Assembly (NCBI RefSeq): GCF_000242595.2
Contig: NC_017098.1
Location: 1,798,001 to 1,862,000 of the forward strand
Length of the DNA stretch: 64,000 nt
Reading direction: 5' to 3'
Origin: Spirochaeta africana DSM 8902
GTDB lineage: Bacteria > Spirochaetota > Spirochaetia > DSM-27196 > DSM-8902
Part shown: piece after piece, positions 30,039 to 38,054 of the stretch
How the letters are laid out: each line of letters begins with the position of its first letter
Numbering within the stretch: the stretch's first letter is position 1
The notes under the pieces: generated by a model
Database searches by the model: none
Told to the model about the DNA's origin: nothing
The model's input: only the letters and a program-made list of their open reading frames with translations
Position numbers and translations under genes: made by a program

Positions 30039-31607
30039 ATGTTTGAACTGACATCTGCCCGAATATCTCGTCGTGTTGCGATGCTCACGGCTGTTGCCCT
30101 TCTTGCTGCTGTCGGTGTGCTGCAGGTAGGCTGCCGGCTTGAGCCCGACCCGGGTGCCACCGAGGGGAGTAACGGCAGCACCCCCGGACGCCGTATCGTG
30201 CCACGCGCCGGCGAGGGCATGATACTGTCCGATACCGATTATGAGCCGGAAACCGATGACGATGATATCCAGCCTACCAGCTCGGTAGCCATCCAGCTGC
30301 CGGCAGACTATCTGGTGATTGATGTCAAGGATCATAACATCGACATGGACGAGATGGATGAACAGATCGTGGTTTTCAAGATCCAGGGAGATGAAACCGA
30401 TCGCATCCATGTGCTGGTTCTGGACTACGACTTTGTACGCGGGGGCTATGCCGTCAGCTGGCAGTCACCCACCAGCAGTACCAATAGCCGCTCGGTAAAG
30501 ATATCGGCTGCCGACATGACCGGAAACGGGTTGAGCGAGATCATCCTGTTCGGGATCGACAATCAGGGACGCCAGACCCTGGATGTGTTTACCGCGGTCT
30601 CTGATTTTACCGGACAAGGGCTGCAGTTCGAGCAGATATTCCAGACTGCGGTGGATGGCACGATCGACCTGGAAGATCCCGGTCGCGGTGAGGAATTTAT
30701 TGCCGGCAGTGATTCCAGCGAGCCGCATCGGATTATTGTGCAGCGGCAGGATGAGCAGAGCAGCAACATCATGGACCTGATCTTCGAGGAACATCACTGG
30801 AACGCAGGCACCACCAGCTACGAACTGGTAGAGCAACGCCGGATCCCAGGGGTCGAGATGGAAGAGACGCAGCTGCAGCAGCTGTACAGCAGCGGTGCGA
30901 CAACCTTCGAGAATTTTCTCGAGGGGCCGTGGTATCGTACCCGCGGCGGCAGCCCGGGAGATCCGGATATGGTGCTGGTTTCGTTCTTCCCTCGCCGGCG
31001 CGAGATCGTATTCCTGGAAAATGACATGCAGCAGGTCTTTAACTGGGATGTGTCGTCACGAACAATCTATCGAAATATCCGCATGGATGTGCGAAACCAG
31101 ATCCTGCCATCGATATCGACCTTCGGTTCGGTGGCGGTAACCGGTCTGGAAACGATTCGCCTCCAGCTGCAGGGGCACAACGACTGGGACGGTGAATATC
31201 GCCGCCTATCCCCAAGCCTGCAAAATGCGATCCTGGAGGATCCAAACGCGGTTGGCATTGTACGCAGCAGCGAGTATGCCGGATTGTTCCAGAATGCAAC
31301 CGGCACCGAGCTACTGTTTAACGGGCCACGGTTCAGTTTTCGCCATGATGGCAATGAATATTCCGGCGGCTACAGCCTGTTCAGTTTTAATGGCCGCACC
31401 ATTCTTGAGCTGCAGAATGTCAGCAGTTTCGGGTTGCCGCGCGAACGATTCTCCTACAGCGTTGAACTGACAACCGAGGAATCGGGTGAACGGATTATCC
31501 GGCGTCTGACCATGCAACCAGTCACCCTGCGCGGGCGGGATGTAACCCCCGAAAGTGGAGAAACCATCCATCTTGAACAGATTATCGAACAGTCAGACGA
31601 GGGGTGA
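30039..31607 (+). CDS. Large lipoprotein of unknown function
   Basis: 522 residues. A basic N-terminus (MFELTSARISRRVAMLTAVA) leads into a hydrophobic stretch and a lipobox-like VGCRLEP (Cys 32). The mature protein begins low in complexity (DPGATEGSNGSTPGRR) with an acidic run (SDTDYEPETDDDDIQPTSS). Then come beta-type segments: VAIQLPADYLVIDVKDHNID, MTGNGLSEIILFGIDNQGRQ (FG-GAP-like) and, further on, FLEGPWYRTRGGSPGDPDMV and SGGYSLFSFNGRTILELQNV. Probably surface-exposed or periplasmic. No family is certain. The start may be leaderless. Confidence 0.7.
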   Translation: MFELTSARISRRVAMLTAVALLAAVGVLQVGCRLEPDPGATEGSNGSTPGRRIVPRAGEGMILSDTDYEPETDDDDIQPTSSVAIQLPADYLVIDVKDHNIDMDEMDEQIVVFKIQGDETDRIHVLVLDYDFVRGGYAVSWQSPTSSTNSRSVKISAADMTGNGLSEIILFGIDNQGRQTLDVFTAVSDFTGQGLQFEQIFQTAVDGTIDLEDPGRGEEFIAGSDSSEPHRIIVQRQDEQSSNIMDLIFEEHHWNAGTTSYELVEQRRIPGVEMEETQLQQLYSSGATTFENFLEGPWYRTRGGSPGDPDMVLVSFFPRRREIVFLENDMQQVFNWDVSSRTIYRNIRMDVRNQILPSISTFGSVAVTGLETIRLQLQGHNDWDGEYRRLSPSLQNAILEDPNAVGIVRSSEYAGLFQNATGTELLFNGPRFSFRHDGNEYSGGYSLFSFNGRTILELQNVSSFGLPRERFSYSVELTTEESGERIIRRLTMQPVTLRGRDVTPESGETIHLEQIIEQSDEG

Positions 31608-31613
31608 TTTACC

Positions 31614-32840
31614 CTAGTAGACCCGGAAGCCATCGTAACCGGCGGCCCGGATCTCGAGATATATCCGCTCCTGATCCGCAGTTCCAAAGCTGTCTGCCAG
31701 GGTTTCCGCATGCCGGCCAGTCAGCGGTATGATGACCGAATAATACAAGCGATCACTGCGCTGCTGCTCTTCTATAAGCACCGGAAAACCGGCCTCCTCC
31801 ATATCCGTCCGCATATGTTCGGCATTCTCGCGCAGACCAAATGATCCAACCTGAATCCCGCGCGGACCGTCCTCCGGTGCTGCGTCCGTGGCAGTGTCCT
31901 GGGCTGCGTCCCCGCCGGTCTCTGCCGCGCGATCAGCACCCGGGCGAGGATCACCTTCCCGTTCAGCTGAGCGATCCGGCAGAGGGCCTGTTTCCGCAGC
32001 AGCAGTCCGATGAGCAAACAAAAAGAATTCGGGTGTTGGCATCTGGGTAACCAGCCCGTCGCTGCCGCGGCTGCCGCTACGTAAAAATTCACGGGTCAGT
32101 TCGGTTACTGGATGGTCGGGAAACCGGTCCTGCAACACCCGGAAGTATTCACCCGGATCGCGGCGCATCGACGCATCGAGGGTAAGTTCGTAGCGCACAA
32201 GCACATACAGCAGCTCCGGGACTGCCACCTGCTCGGGGCTGCTGCGAAACGGCTCAAATATGCTTACGGCAGCCAGATCATGCCCGGCTGCAATACGCAT
32301 CAACCCGAGGACGGTCAAGGCCTGCTGACGCACAGCGGTAACATCAGAACTGTTCAGAATATGCTGGATGTGCTCCTGCGCGGTGTCGTACTGCCCGACG
32401 AGATAAGCCGCGTGCGCTGCAAGCAGAAGGGAATCGATATCGGGATAAGTGGATGTATGTGCTTTGGCCAGGTAGCGGGCTGCTCCCTCGATGTCTCCCA
32501 GTAGGTAGGCCCGCATCCCCAGATCACGATATATGGAATTACGCTCTGTCGCAGAGTCTCTGTCCTCTGCAAACCGCTGCAAACCGTCCAGGTAGGGTTC
32601 CAGATCGGTGGCAGCGGCAATCAGGAGGATTACATCCTGGTACTCGGCATCGGCAAGATCATGTGAAAGCTGGGGCACGCTGACCTCAGCAAGGGGATCT
32701 GCGGCTGCCCCGACTGTCGTAACAAGCATGGCGATCAGCCACACCAGAACCGGCAGGGCTGATCCCTGGACAGAATGCGAAGTCGTCTGGTTACTGTTGT
32801 GCAGCCTTTTCGGACCGCTGTTCGTTGTGTGTGTCTGCAT
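31614..32840 (-). CDS. SPOR-domain TPR protein
   Basis: 408 residues from the ATG at 32840, with AAGGGAAG upstream. Signal/anchor: VLVWLIAMLVTTVGAAADP. The middle has TPR-like repeats (DIEGAARYLAKAHTSTYPDI, AYLVGQYDTAQEHIQHILNS). A low-complexity Pro/Ala/Asp linker follows. The last ~75 residues are a SPOR domain (GIQVGSFGLRENAEHMRTDM, EEAGFPVLIEEQ), which binds denuded septal peptidoglycan. Its start lies 50 bp inside the upstream gene, an overlap in a different frame. It may act in cell division or envelope. Confidence 0.82.
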   Translation of the reverse strand: MQTHTTNSGPKRLHNSNQTTSHSVQGSALPVLVWLIAMLVTTVGAAADPLAEVSVPQLSHDLADAEYQDVILLIAAATDLEPYLDGLQRFAEDRDSATERNSIYRDLGMRAYLLGDIEGAARYLAKAHTSTYPDIDSLLLAAHAAYLVGQYDTAQEHIQHILNSSDVTAVRQQALTVLGLMRIAAGHDLAAVSIFEPFRSSPEQVAVPELLYVLVRYELTLDASMRRDPGEYFRVLQDRFPDHPVTELTREFLRSGSRGSDGLVTQMPTPEFFLFAHRTAAAETGPLPDRSAEREGDPRPGADRAAETGGDAAQDTATDAAPEDGPRGIQVGSFGLRENAEHMRTDMEEAGFPVLIEEQQRSDRLYYSVIIPLTGRHAETLADSFGTADQERIYLEIRAAGYDGFRVY

Positions 32841-33072
32841 TTCTTCCCTTCTGTTTCGGCGTTTTTTGCTTCTTCTTGAAGGGGGACCCCAGTGCAAATG
32901 GCAGCATAATAATTACCCCGACCAGAAAGGAGCCGAACATTGCAAAAAAGACCGGCACGTCCTGAAAGGTATAGAATACCACCGATATATCACTGCGGTT
33001 ATCCAGATTGTAGCCGACAAAAAACATGATAAGCACCAGCAGAAGTATGAACAGAATCAGTCGCCATGGCAT
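32791..33072 (-). CDS. LapA-like small membrane protein
   Basis: 93 residues from the ATG at 33072 (MPWRLILFILLLVLIMFFVG), with AAAGGAG upstream. It has two spans: residues ~3-22 and VPVFFAMFGSFLVGVIIMLP. The loop between them, YNLDNRSDISVVFYTFQDVP, follows the LapA/DUF1049 pattern (N...V.V.F.....). The tail is basic (KKKQKTPKQKGRN). LapA-type proteins help with envelope assembly; this is by similarity of layout only. The end overlaps the SPOR gene start by 50 bp. Confidence 0.7.
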   Translation of the reverse strand: MPWRLILFILLLVLIMFFVGYNLDNRSDISVVFYTFQDVPVFFAMFGSFLVGVIIMLPFALGSPFKKKQKTPKQKGRNADTHNEQRSEKAAQQ

Positions 33073-33104
33073 AGGCTTCTCCTTTGTGTGTAGATCGACA
33101 TGTA

Positions 33105-33458
33105 TCAGCGCCGCGATCGCAGACCCTGCCAGAACTTGAAGGCACTGTAGATCCCGGCGCCCAGCAGCACAACCCCACCACCCCATAACAGGGTCGATGC
33201 AAGACCGCCAACCAGCGGCAGAGCGGAAGATATGGTTGCGATCCCGGCGGCAGCGGCAATGGTTCCAGCAGTTTTGTCCTCGGGCGAGGAGCCGGCAATT
33301 CCGAGCCCGCCAGCAGTCAGCAGCCCGCCGATAATCACCGCCGGCAAAAAGCCGGTAACCGAATTCAGAGCCAGCAGTACAATGCCGCCACCTATTCCCC
33401 CAACCGCTTTTCCGCCGGTTTTTACCAGCTGATCTCTTGGTACAATTGGATCACTCAT
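33105..33458 (-). CDS. Small Gly/Ala-rich membrane protein
   Basis: 117 residues; ATG at 33458 with GAAGGAGA upstream. After a polar start (MSDPIVPRDQLVKTGGKAVG) the chain is nearly all hydrophobic and Gly-rich: GGIGGGIVLLALNSVTGFLP, AVIIGGLLTAGGLGIAGSS, AAAAGIATISSALPLVGGLA, ending FKFWQGLRSRR. About three spans. No family known. It precedes the LapA-like and SPOR genes on the same strand and may be in one unit with them. Confidence 0.6.
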   Translation of the reverse strand: MSDPIVPRDQLVKTGGKAVGGIGGGIVLLALNSVTGFLPAVIIGGLLTAGGLGIAGSSPEDKTAGTIAAAAGIATISSALPLVGGLASTLLWGGGVVLLGAGIYSAFKFWQGLRSRR

Positions 33459-33639
33459 TGTTTGATCTCCTTCACGGATACTGCTGCAAGTCTAACATGC
33501 GATGATCGACTTTGCCAGTCGGGTACCCCATGGATTCATCCTGATGCCGGTTTTGCTGTTCGGGGCCTCCGGCCGGGGGCGACTGAGGCCTCTGGAGGCT
33601 GCTGGCCCCTCTTGGGCCCTCAAGGACCTCTATCGCGCA

Positions 33640-34881
33640 TCAATGGCGAAAGCTGCGCTGTCCGGTGAACACCATGGCGGCCTGATATTCATTTACCGCC
33701 TGGATTACCTCGTAATCACGCAGGCTGCCGCCTGGCTGTACAATAGCGCTTACCCCTTCGCGCAGGCCAACCTCGGCACCGTCGCGGAAGGGAAAGAATG
33801 CGTCCGAAATCATAACGGCGCCTTTCAGTCCGCCATGCTCGGCAGCAACCCGCTGGTTAACCTCCTGCAGTTCCTGCCCGGACAACTCGAATACCGGCTT
33901 GCCATGCTCCAGAAAGGCGTAGCGATCGGCGAGCTTGCGGTAGGCCTTGTCGCGGGCAATCTCGGCGACCCCGACCCGATCCTGTTCTCCGGTTCCGATA
34001 CCAACCGTAGCGCCGTCTTTCACATAGATAACCGAGTTACTGGTAACCCCGGTTTCGACCAGCCAGCCGAACAGCATGTCATCCAGCTCCTGCCGGGTTG
34101 GCTGCCGTTCAACGCGATATTCGGCACCCTTGTGGCTGGTCTCTGCCGGCAGAAAATCATCTGCGGAAAGGATACTGCTCTGAAACCCGGTTTGCACCAC
34201 CATCCCTCCGTCAATCAGAGAGCGCAGCTCGATAGCAGGCTGACCGATCAGAGTCTCCAGCCGGTCCATCGCCGCAATCCGCAGTACGCGGAGATTCTTG
34301 CGACGCGAGAGAATTTCCAGTACCCCGTCGGCGAACTCGGGGGCGGCAACCACCTCTACATACCCCTGCATTATGGCCTCGGCAGCAGCCTTGTCCAGAG
34401 TGCGATTGATCGCTACTGCACCGCCGAAGGCAGCAATCCGGTCGGCGTACAGGGCCTTGGTAAAGGCCTCCTCGACACTGCTGCCGATGGCAGCGCCACT
34501 CGGATTATTATGTTTCATGATCACGCAGGCCGGTGCATGGGAGAGATATTTCAGGATCTGCAGGGCACTGTCAACGTCGGTAATGTTGATCTTGCTCGGA
34601 TGTTTGCCGGACTGCAGCAGCTCGGGACGGCTGGAGAGTTCCAGGCCGGGCTGTACTGTCTGCACATCCCCCAGGGTGATGTTCCCATTGGTCAATCGGT
34701 ACAGCGAGGCCGGCTGATCCGGATTTTCTCCGTAGCGCAGTCCAAGCTGCTGACCATCGATGTCGAACTGCACCTTGTGGTAGCTCAGTGCTATCCGCTC
34801 CCCGGCGGCATCGCGAAAGGCAATCTCCATCTCGGCCGGAAAGGGATCGGCGGCAAACTGTTTGTACATATCTTTCAGCAT
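33640..34881 (-). CDS. purH: AICAR formyltransferase (separate C-terminal PurH gene)
   Basis: 413 residues from the ATG at 34881, with CAGGAG inside the end of the upstream gene. AICARFT motifs: QLGLRYGENPDQPASLYR, DSALQILKYLSHAPACVIMK, KHNNPSGAAIG (catalytic Lys-His), KALYADRIAAFGGAVAINR, and ISDAFFPFRDGAE, then IVQPGGSLRDYEVIQAVNEY. It transfers formyl from 10-formyl-THF to AICAR. In most bacteria this is the C-terminal half of a fused PurH. Here it is its own gene, in another frame from the cyclohydrolase and 4 bp after its stop. Slightly long for the lone domain. Confidence 0.92.
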   Translation of the reverse strand: MLKDMYKQFAADPFPAEMEIAFRDAAGERIALSYHKVQFDIDGQQLGLRYGENPDQPASLYRLTNGNITLGDVQTVQPGLELSSRPELLQSGKHPSKINITDVDSALQILKYLSHAPACVIMKHNNPSGAAIGSSVEEAFTKALYADRIAAFGGAVAINRTLDKAAAEAIMQGYVEVVAAPEFADGVLEILSRRKNLRVLRIAAMDRLETLIGQPAIELRSLIDGGMVVQTGFQSSILSADDFLPAETSHKGAEYRVERQPTRQELDDMLFGWLVETGVTSNSVIYVKDGATVGIGTGEQDRVGVAEIARDKAYRKLADRYAFLEHGKPVFELSGQELQEVNQRVAAEHGGLKGAVMISDAFFPFRDGAEVGLREGVSAIVQPGGSLRDYEVIQAVNEYQAAMVFTGQRSFRH

Positions 34882-34885
34882 GGTT

Positions 34886-35578
34886 CTACTCTCCTGAGGT
34901 GGTGCCGTAGCGATACAGGCTTTCATCCAGTTCGGTGTGCTGCAGGTGCTGTGCAATGGCGGTATCGTACTCGGCGGTATGCGTAAATGCAGCCCGAGCC
35001 ATCCGATAGCGAAAGTCCAGTCGGGTCGCACCATTGTTTGTGCGCAGCTGCTGCAGCAGCTCGGGATAATCGTTCGGACGACAGACAGCGGTAACCCTGA
35101 GGTAGTTTTTGGCAGAGGCGCGGATCATAGTGGGGCCGCCAATGTCAATGTTGGCGCGCGCATCCTCCAGGGTGGCGCCTTCGGCTGCGGCAGCGGCTGT
35201 AAAGGGATACAGATTGACAACGGTCAGATCGAACACCTCCGCCCCGGTTCGCTGCAGATCCTGGCGATGTGCAGCGTTATAGGTTTCTGAAAGCAGGCCG
35301 AGATAGATGCGAAAATCCAGTGTCTTTACCAGGCCGCCCTGCATCTCCGGCTGCCCGGTATATGCCGACACCTGGGTCAGGGTCAAACGATCCTGCAACC
35401 CGTGTTCGGTAATGGTCTGCTCGATACCCCGATAGGTGCCGCCGGTTGAGTACACCGTCATTCCGGGGCAGGTTTCCGCCAGTCCCACAACCAGTTCAGC
35501 CAGCCCGGTTTTATCGCTGACACTGATCAGCGCGGTGCGCAGCGGCACATTGTTGTCTACAACCTCTACTCTGTTCAT
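34886..35578 (-). CDS. purH: IMP cyclohydrolase (separate N-terminal PurH gene)
   Basis: 230 residues. The MGS-like fold of PurH's N-terminal half is clear: LRTALISVSDKTGLAELVVG, TVYSTGGTYRGIEQTI, GQPEMQGGLVKTLDFRIYLG, DLTVVNLYPFTAAAAAEGAT, and ANIDIGGPTMIRASAKNY. It closes FAICAR to IMP. The protein ends YRYGTTSGE, at the natural junction between the two PurH domains. Its start overlaps folE2 by 4 bp (ATGA). The two purH genes are best read as a natural gene split, not a sequencing frameshift. Confidence 0.93.
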   Translation of the reverse strand: MNRVEVVDNNVPLRTALISVSDKTGLAELVVGLAETCPGMTVYSTGGTYRGIEQTITEHGLQDRLTLTQVSAYTGQPEMQGGLVKTLDFRIYLGLLSETYNAAHRQDLQRTGAEVFDLTVVNLYPFTAAAAAEGATLEDARANIDIGGPTMIRASAKNYLRVTAVCRPNDYPELLQQLRTNNGATRLDFRYRMARAAFTHTAEYDTAIAQHLQHTELDESLYRYGTTSGE

Positions 35579-36399
35579 GCATTCTCCTCCTCGACTATAG
35601 CAAACGCGTTGTGTGTATGAATACTTTCCTGATTCTCGACCTCGACACGGAATGACCGATACAACCTGCAGTCGCGAGCAGCCAGCACAACATCTCGTAC
35701 AACATCTTCGACAAACTTTGCCTGATCATAGCCTTGTTCGGTAACCAGCTTCTCGTCGGTTCGCTTGAGCACCGGATACAGCGGCACCGAGGCACAGCCT
35801 TCAAAACGCTGTATCAGCTGCAACAGCGACACCCGGGCGATCAATTCCGGTAGAATCCGGCCACGTACCGTCACCAGGCCACGCTGATTATGCGCGCCTC
35901 GCTCGCTGATCTCCCGTGAGCATGGACATACCGTGGCGATCGGCAGCGCAAGTTCCAGCTCCAGCCAGTGCTGACCGTCGCTCTGCCAATGGGCATCAAG
36001 GCCAACCTCGACTGCCTGCATTCCGACTTTTCCGGTGTTGGGGGCAGCTATCTCCCGGAACAAGGAAAACGCGACCGCTGCATCAGCACGCGATGCATTC
36101 AGCACCCTGGCCAGCTGACAGGGGAATTCATACCACTGCTGCAGTCCCAGGCTGTGGTGCAGGAGGTGCAGCTGCTCGACAAACCGGCTCATATGGGTAC
36201 CGCGGTGGTGGGCATCCAGCGAAGCGCTGAGGCGAAACTCCCCCTGGGCGGTAAAGCTGCTGCCGTCGGACTCGTGCCAGATCAGCGGGTACCGCAAGCG
36301 GCTCACCCCGACCTTACCGATGGCTATGCCACGGTTGTCCGGTTCATTCTGGATATCCTGTACCTCAAAACCGGTACGTGATGGGGTGTCAGGGGACAT
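35575..36399 (-). CDS. folE2: GTP cyclohydrolase I, type B
   Basis: 274 residues from the ATG at 36399, overlapping folD by 11 bp, with GAGGATC upstream. Motifs: IGKVGVSRLRYPLI, SASLDAHHRGTHMSRFVEQL, and the active-site loop VCPCSREISERGAHNQRG with its Cys. It converts GTP to dihydroneopterin triphosphate, the first step to folate (and to queuosine). The FolE2 type can use metals other than zinc, an advantage under zinc shortage. It lies between folD and purH, tying folate formation to the formyltransferase. Confidence 0.95.
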   Translation of the reverse strand: MSPDTPSRTGFEVQDIQNEPDNRGIAIGKVGVSRLRYPLIWHESDGSSFTAQGEFRLSASLDAHHRGTHMSRFVEQLHLLHHSLGLQQWYEFPCQLARVLNASRADAAVAFSLFREIAAPNTGKVGMQAVEVGLDAHWQSDGQHWLELELALPIATVCPCSREISERGAHNQRGLVTVRGRILPELIARVSLLQLIQRFEGCASVPLYPVLKRTDEKLVTEQGYDQAKFVEDVVRDVVLAARDCRLYRSFRVEVENQESIHTHNAFAIVEEENA

Positions 36400-37285
36400 T
36401 GATCGGATCCTCGTTGTCTGCAGCAGCAATTGCTGATCGCAGGGTATTCTCCAGCAGCATGGTAATGGTCATCGGGCCTACCCCCCCGGGAACCGGGGTT
36501 ATCCAGCCGGCAACAGCCGAGGCTGCCGCAAAATCCACATCCCCGGCAAGCCGGTACCCTCGTTTGCGGGAGGTATCGGTTATGCGATTCACCCCGACAT
36601 CGATTACCGCAGCACCTGGTTTGATCATATCCGGGGTAATCAGCCCGGGACGTCCGGCAGCAGCGACCAGGATATCGGCCTGCAGGGTGTGGCTGGCCAG
36701 ATCGCGGGTACCGGTATGGCACACCGTGACCGTGGCGTTGCAGTTTCGCTGCAGCAGCATGTTTGCCAGCGGTTTTCCGACAATGTTTGACCTGCCGACA
36801 ATCACCGCATGAGCGCCAGCCAGCGGGACATCAGCTTTCTGCAGCAAATGCACAATACCGTGCGGGGTACAGGGCAGGAAGCGGGGGGATCCCATGACCA
36901 TATGGCCGAGATTCTCCGGATGGAAGGCATCAACGTCCTTGCACGGGTCAATCGCATGGATAACCGCATCCGGGTCGATATGAGCCGGCAGCGGCAGCTG
37001 CACCAGGATACCATGGATCGAATCCCGATTGTTCAGCTCGTCAATCAGCTGCAGCAGATCCTGCTGACTGGTCGAGACCGGGAGCCTGATATCCTCGGAA
37101 TGCATGCCCGCAGCGGTACAGGCGCGTTCCTTGGCTGTTACGTAGGACATGCTGGCCGGATCCTCACCGATCAGCACCACTGCCAGTCCCGGACGCTGAT
37201 CCTCCGGCAGGAGCTGCACCCTTCGGGCGATATCTTCCCGCATCGCCGCAGCGATAGATTTCCCGTCGATTATATGAGCAGGCAT
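36389..37285 (-). CDS. folD: Methylene-THF dehydrogenase / methenyl-THF cyclohydrolase
   Basis: 298 residues, normal for FolD. VLIGEDPASMSYVTAKERAC carries the catalytic Lys of the Y...K motif. GILVQLPLPAHIDPDAVIHA, PCTPHGIVHLL, VIVGRSNIVGKPLANMLLQR (NADP site) and the end PGGVGPMTITMLLENTLRSA all match. It makes 10-formyl-THF via methenyl-THF, the formyl donor for the AICARFT two genes later. Start ATG 37285 with GAGG upstream. It heads folD-folE2-purH(N)-purH(C). Confidence 0.97.
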   Translation of the reverse strand: MPAHIIDGKSIAAAMREDIARRVQLLPEDQRPGLAVVLIGEDPASMSYVTAKERACTAAGMHSEDIRLPVSTSQQDLLQLIDELNNRDSIHGILVQLPLPAHIDPDAVIHAIDPCKDVDAFHPENLGHMVMGSPRFLPCTPHGIVHLLQKADVPLAGAHAVIVGRSNIVGKPLANMLLQRNCNATVTVCHTGTRDLASHTLQADILVAAAGRPGLITPDMIKPGAAVIDVGVNRITDTSRKRGYRLAGDVDFAAASAVAGWITPVPGGVGPMTITMLLENTLRSAIAAADNEDPINVP

Positions 37286-37373
37286 GAAACCTCACTTTCC
37301 CTGTGTTGTTTGTTGCGTGATTTGTTTGTAGCATAAAGACGCGGCTGGGACAACTCGCTGACGGGCGGGTTGA

Positions 37374-37402
37374 TTGCATCCGACATTAAAGAATGCTACT
37401 AT
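37374..37402 (+). promoter_or_regulatory. Promoter of the beta-barrel/lipoprotein pair
   Basis: TTGCAT (37374-37379), 17 bp, TACTAT (37397-37402), preceded by TGC to give an extended -10. It lies 20 bp before the ATG at 37423. Confidence 0.6.
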
Positions 37403-37422
37403 GCCGACAAGAAAGGAGCATC

Positions 37423-38043
37423 ATGAGTACTATCCGTATTGGAATAATTTCCGCAGTGATGCTGTGCGCTGCCGTAGTGCTGACTGCACAGGAACCTGGA
37501 GAATTTGAACCCGCCGGCCCTGACTTCTTTACCCACGATCTGGGTGATCAGCAGTTCAGCATCCGGCTGGGTGGATTCCGACCACTGTTTTTTTCGGGCA
37601 ATGATGATGGGCTGCAGTCCACCAACATGCGCTGGGGCGGAGCCGGTGCGCTGCGCTGGAACGCTTATCTCAACAACTGGTTTTCCACCGGTGTCGAGTT
37701 GAGCGGTTCGCTGGCATCGAACGTCAATCGTGAACAGCTGTACCAGTTCAATCTGTCCTCGGCGAACACCTTCTATCCGCTGCACATCGACCCGTTCTTC
37801 TTCCCGATTTCACTGGATATCGGTGCACAGTTTATGCGCTTCCAGGATATGTTCTATTTCGGACCGGTGGTGAAACCCGGTGCCGGCATGTTCTATGCAA
37901 CCGACGGCGGCTGGTCGTTCGGTTTGTGGGCGATCTACTGGGTGGTGCCGGAAATCTACACCGACAACAGCAGCCCGGGATCGGCCGACACCCGCATCGG
38001 CAACTTTCTTGAACTCAGCCTGACCGCGATGTACCATTTCTAA
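37423..38043 (+). CDS. Probable outer-membrane beta-barrel protein
   Basis: 206 residues from the ATG at 37423, with AAAGGAG upstream. Signal peptide: MSTIRIGIISAVMLCAAVVL, cut after TAQ. The mature part alternates polar and hydrophobic residues and is rich in aromatics: QFSIRLGGFRPLFFSGND, GGAGALRWNAYLNNWFSTGV, ELSGSLASN, GAQFMRFQDMFYFGPVVKPG, ending LELSLTAMYHF, a terminal Phe as in many outer-membrane proteins. An 8-strand barrel is likely. No named family. It precedes a lipoprotein by 11 bp. Confidence 0.75.
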   Translation: MSTIRIGIISAVMLCAAVVLTAQEPGEFEPAGPDFFTHDLGDQQFSIRLGGFRPLFFSGNDDGLQSTNMRWGGAGALRWNAYLNNWFSTGVELSGSLASNVNREQLYQFNLSSANTFYPLHIDPFFFPISLDIGAQFMRFQDMFYFGPVVKPGAGMFYATDGGWSFGLWAIYWVVPEIYTDNSSPGSADTRIGNFLELSLTAMYHF

Positions 38044-38054
38044 AAGGGGCCCAT

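Noticed and set aside
33640..35578. purH as a single frameshifted gene or pseudogene
   Set aside because: Both halves are complete, the break is at the domain junction, and the second has its own ribosome site in the end of the first. A natural split is the simpler reading.
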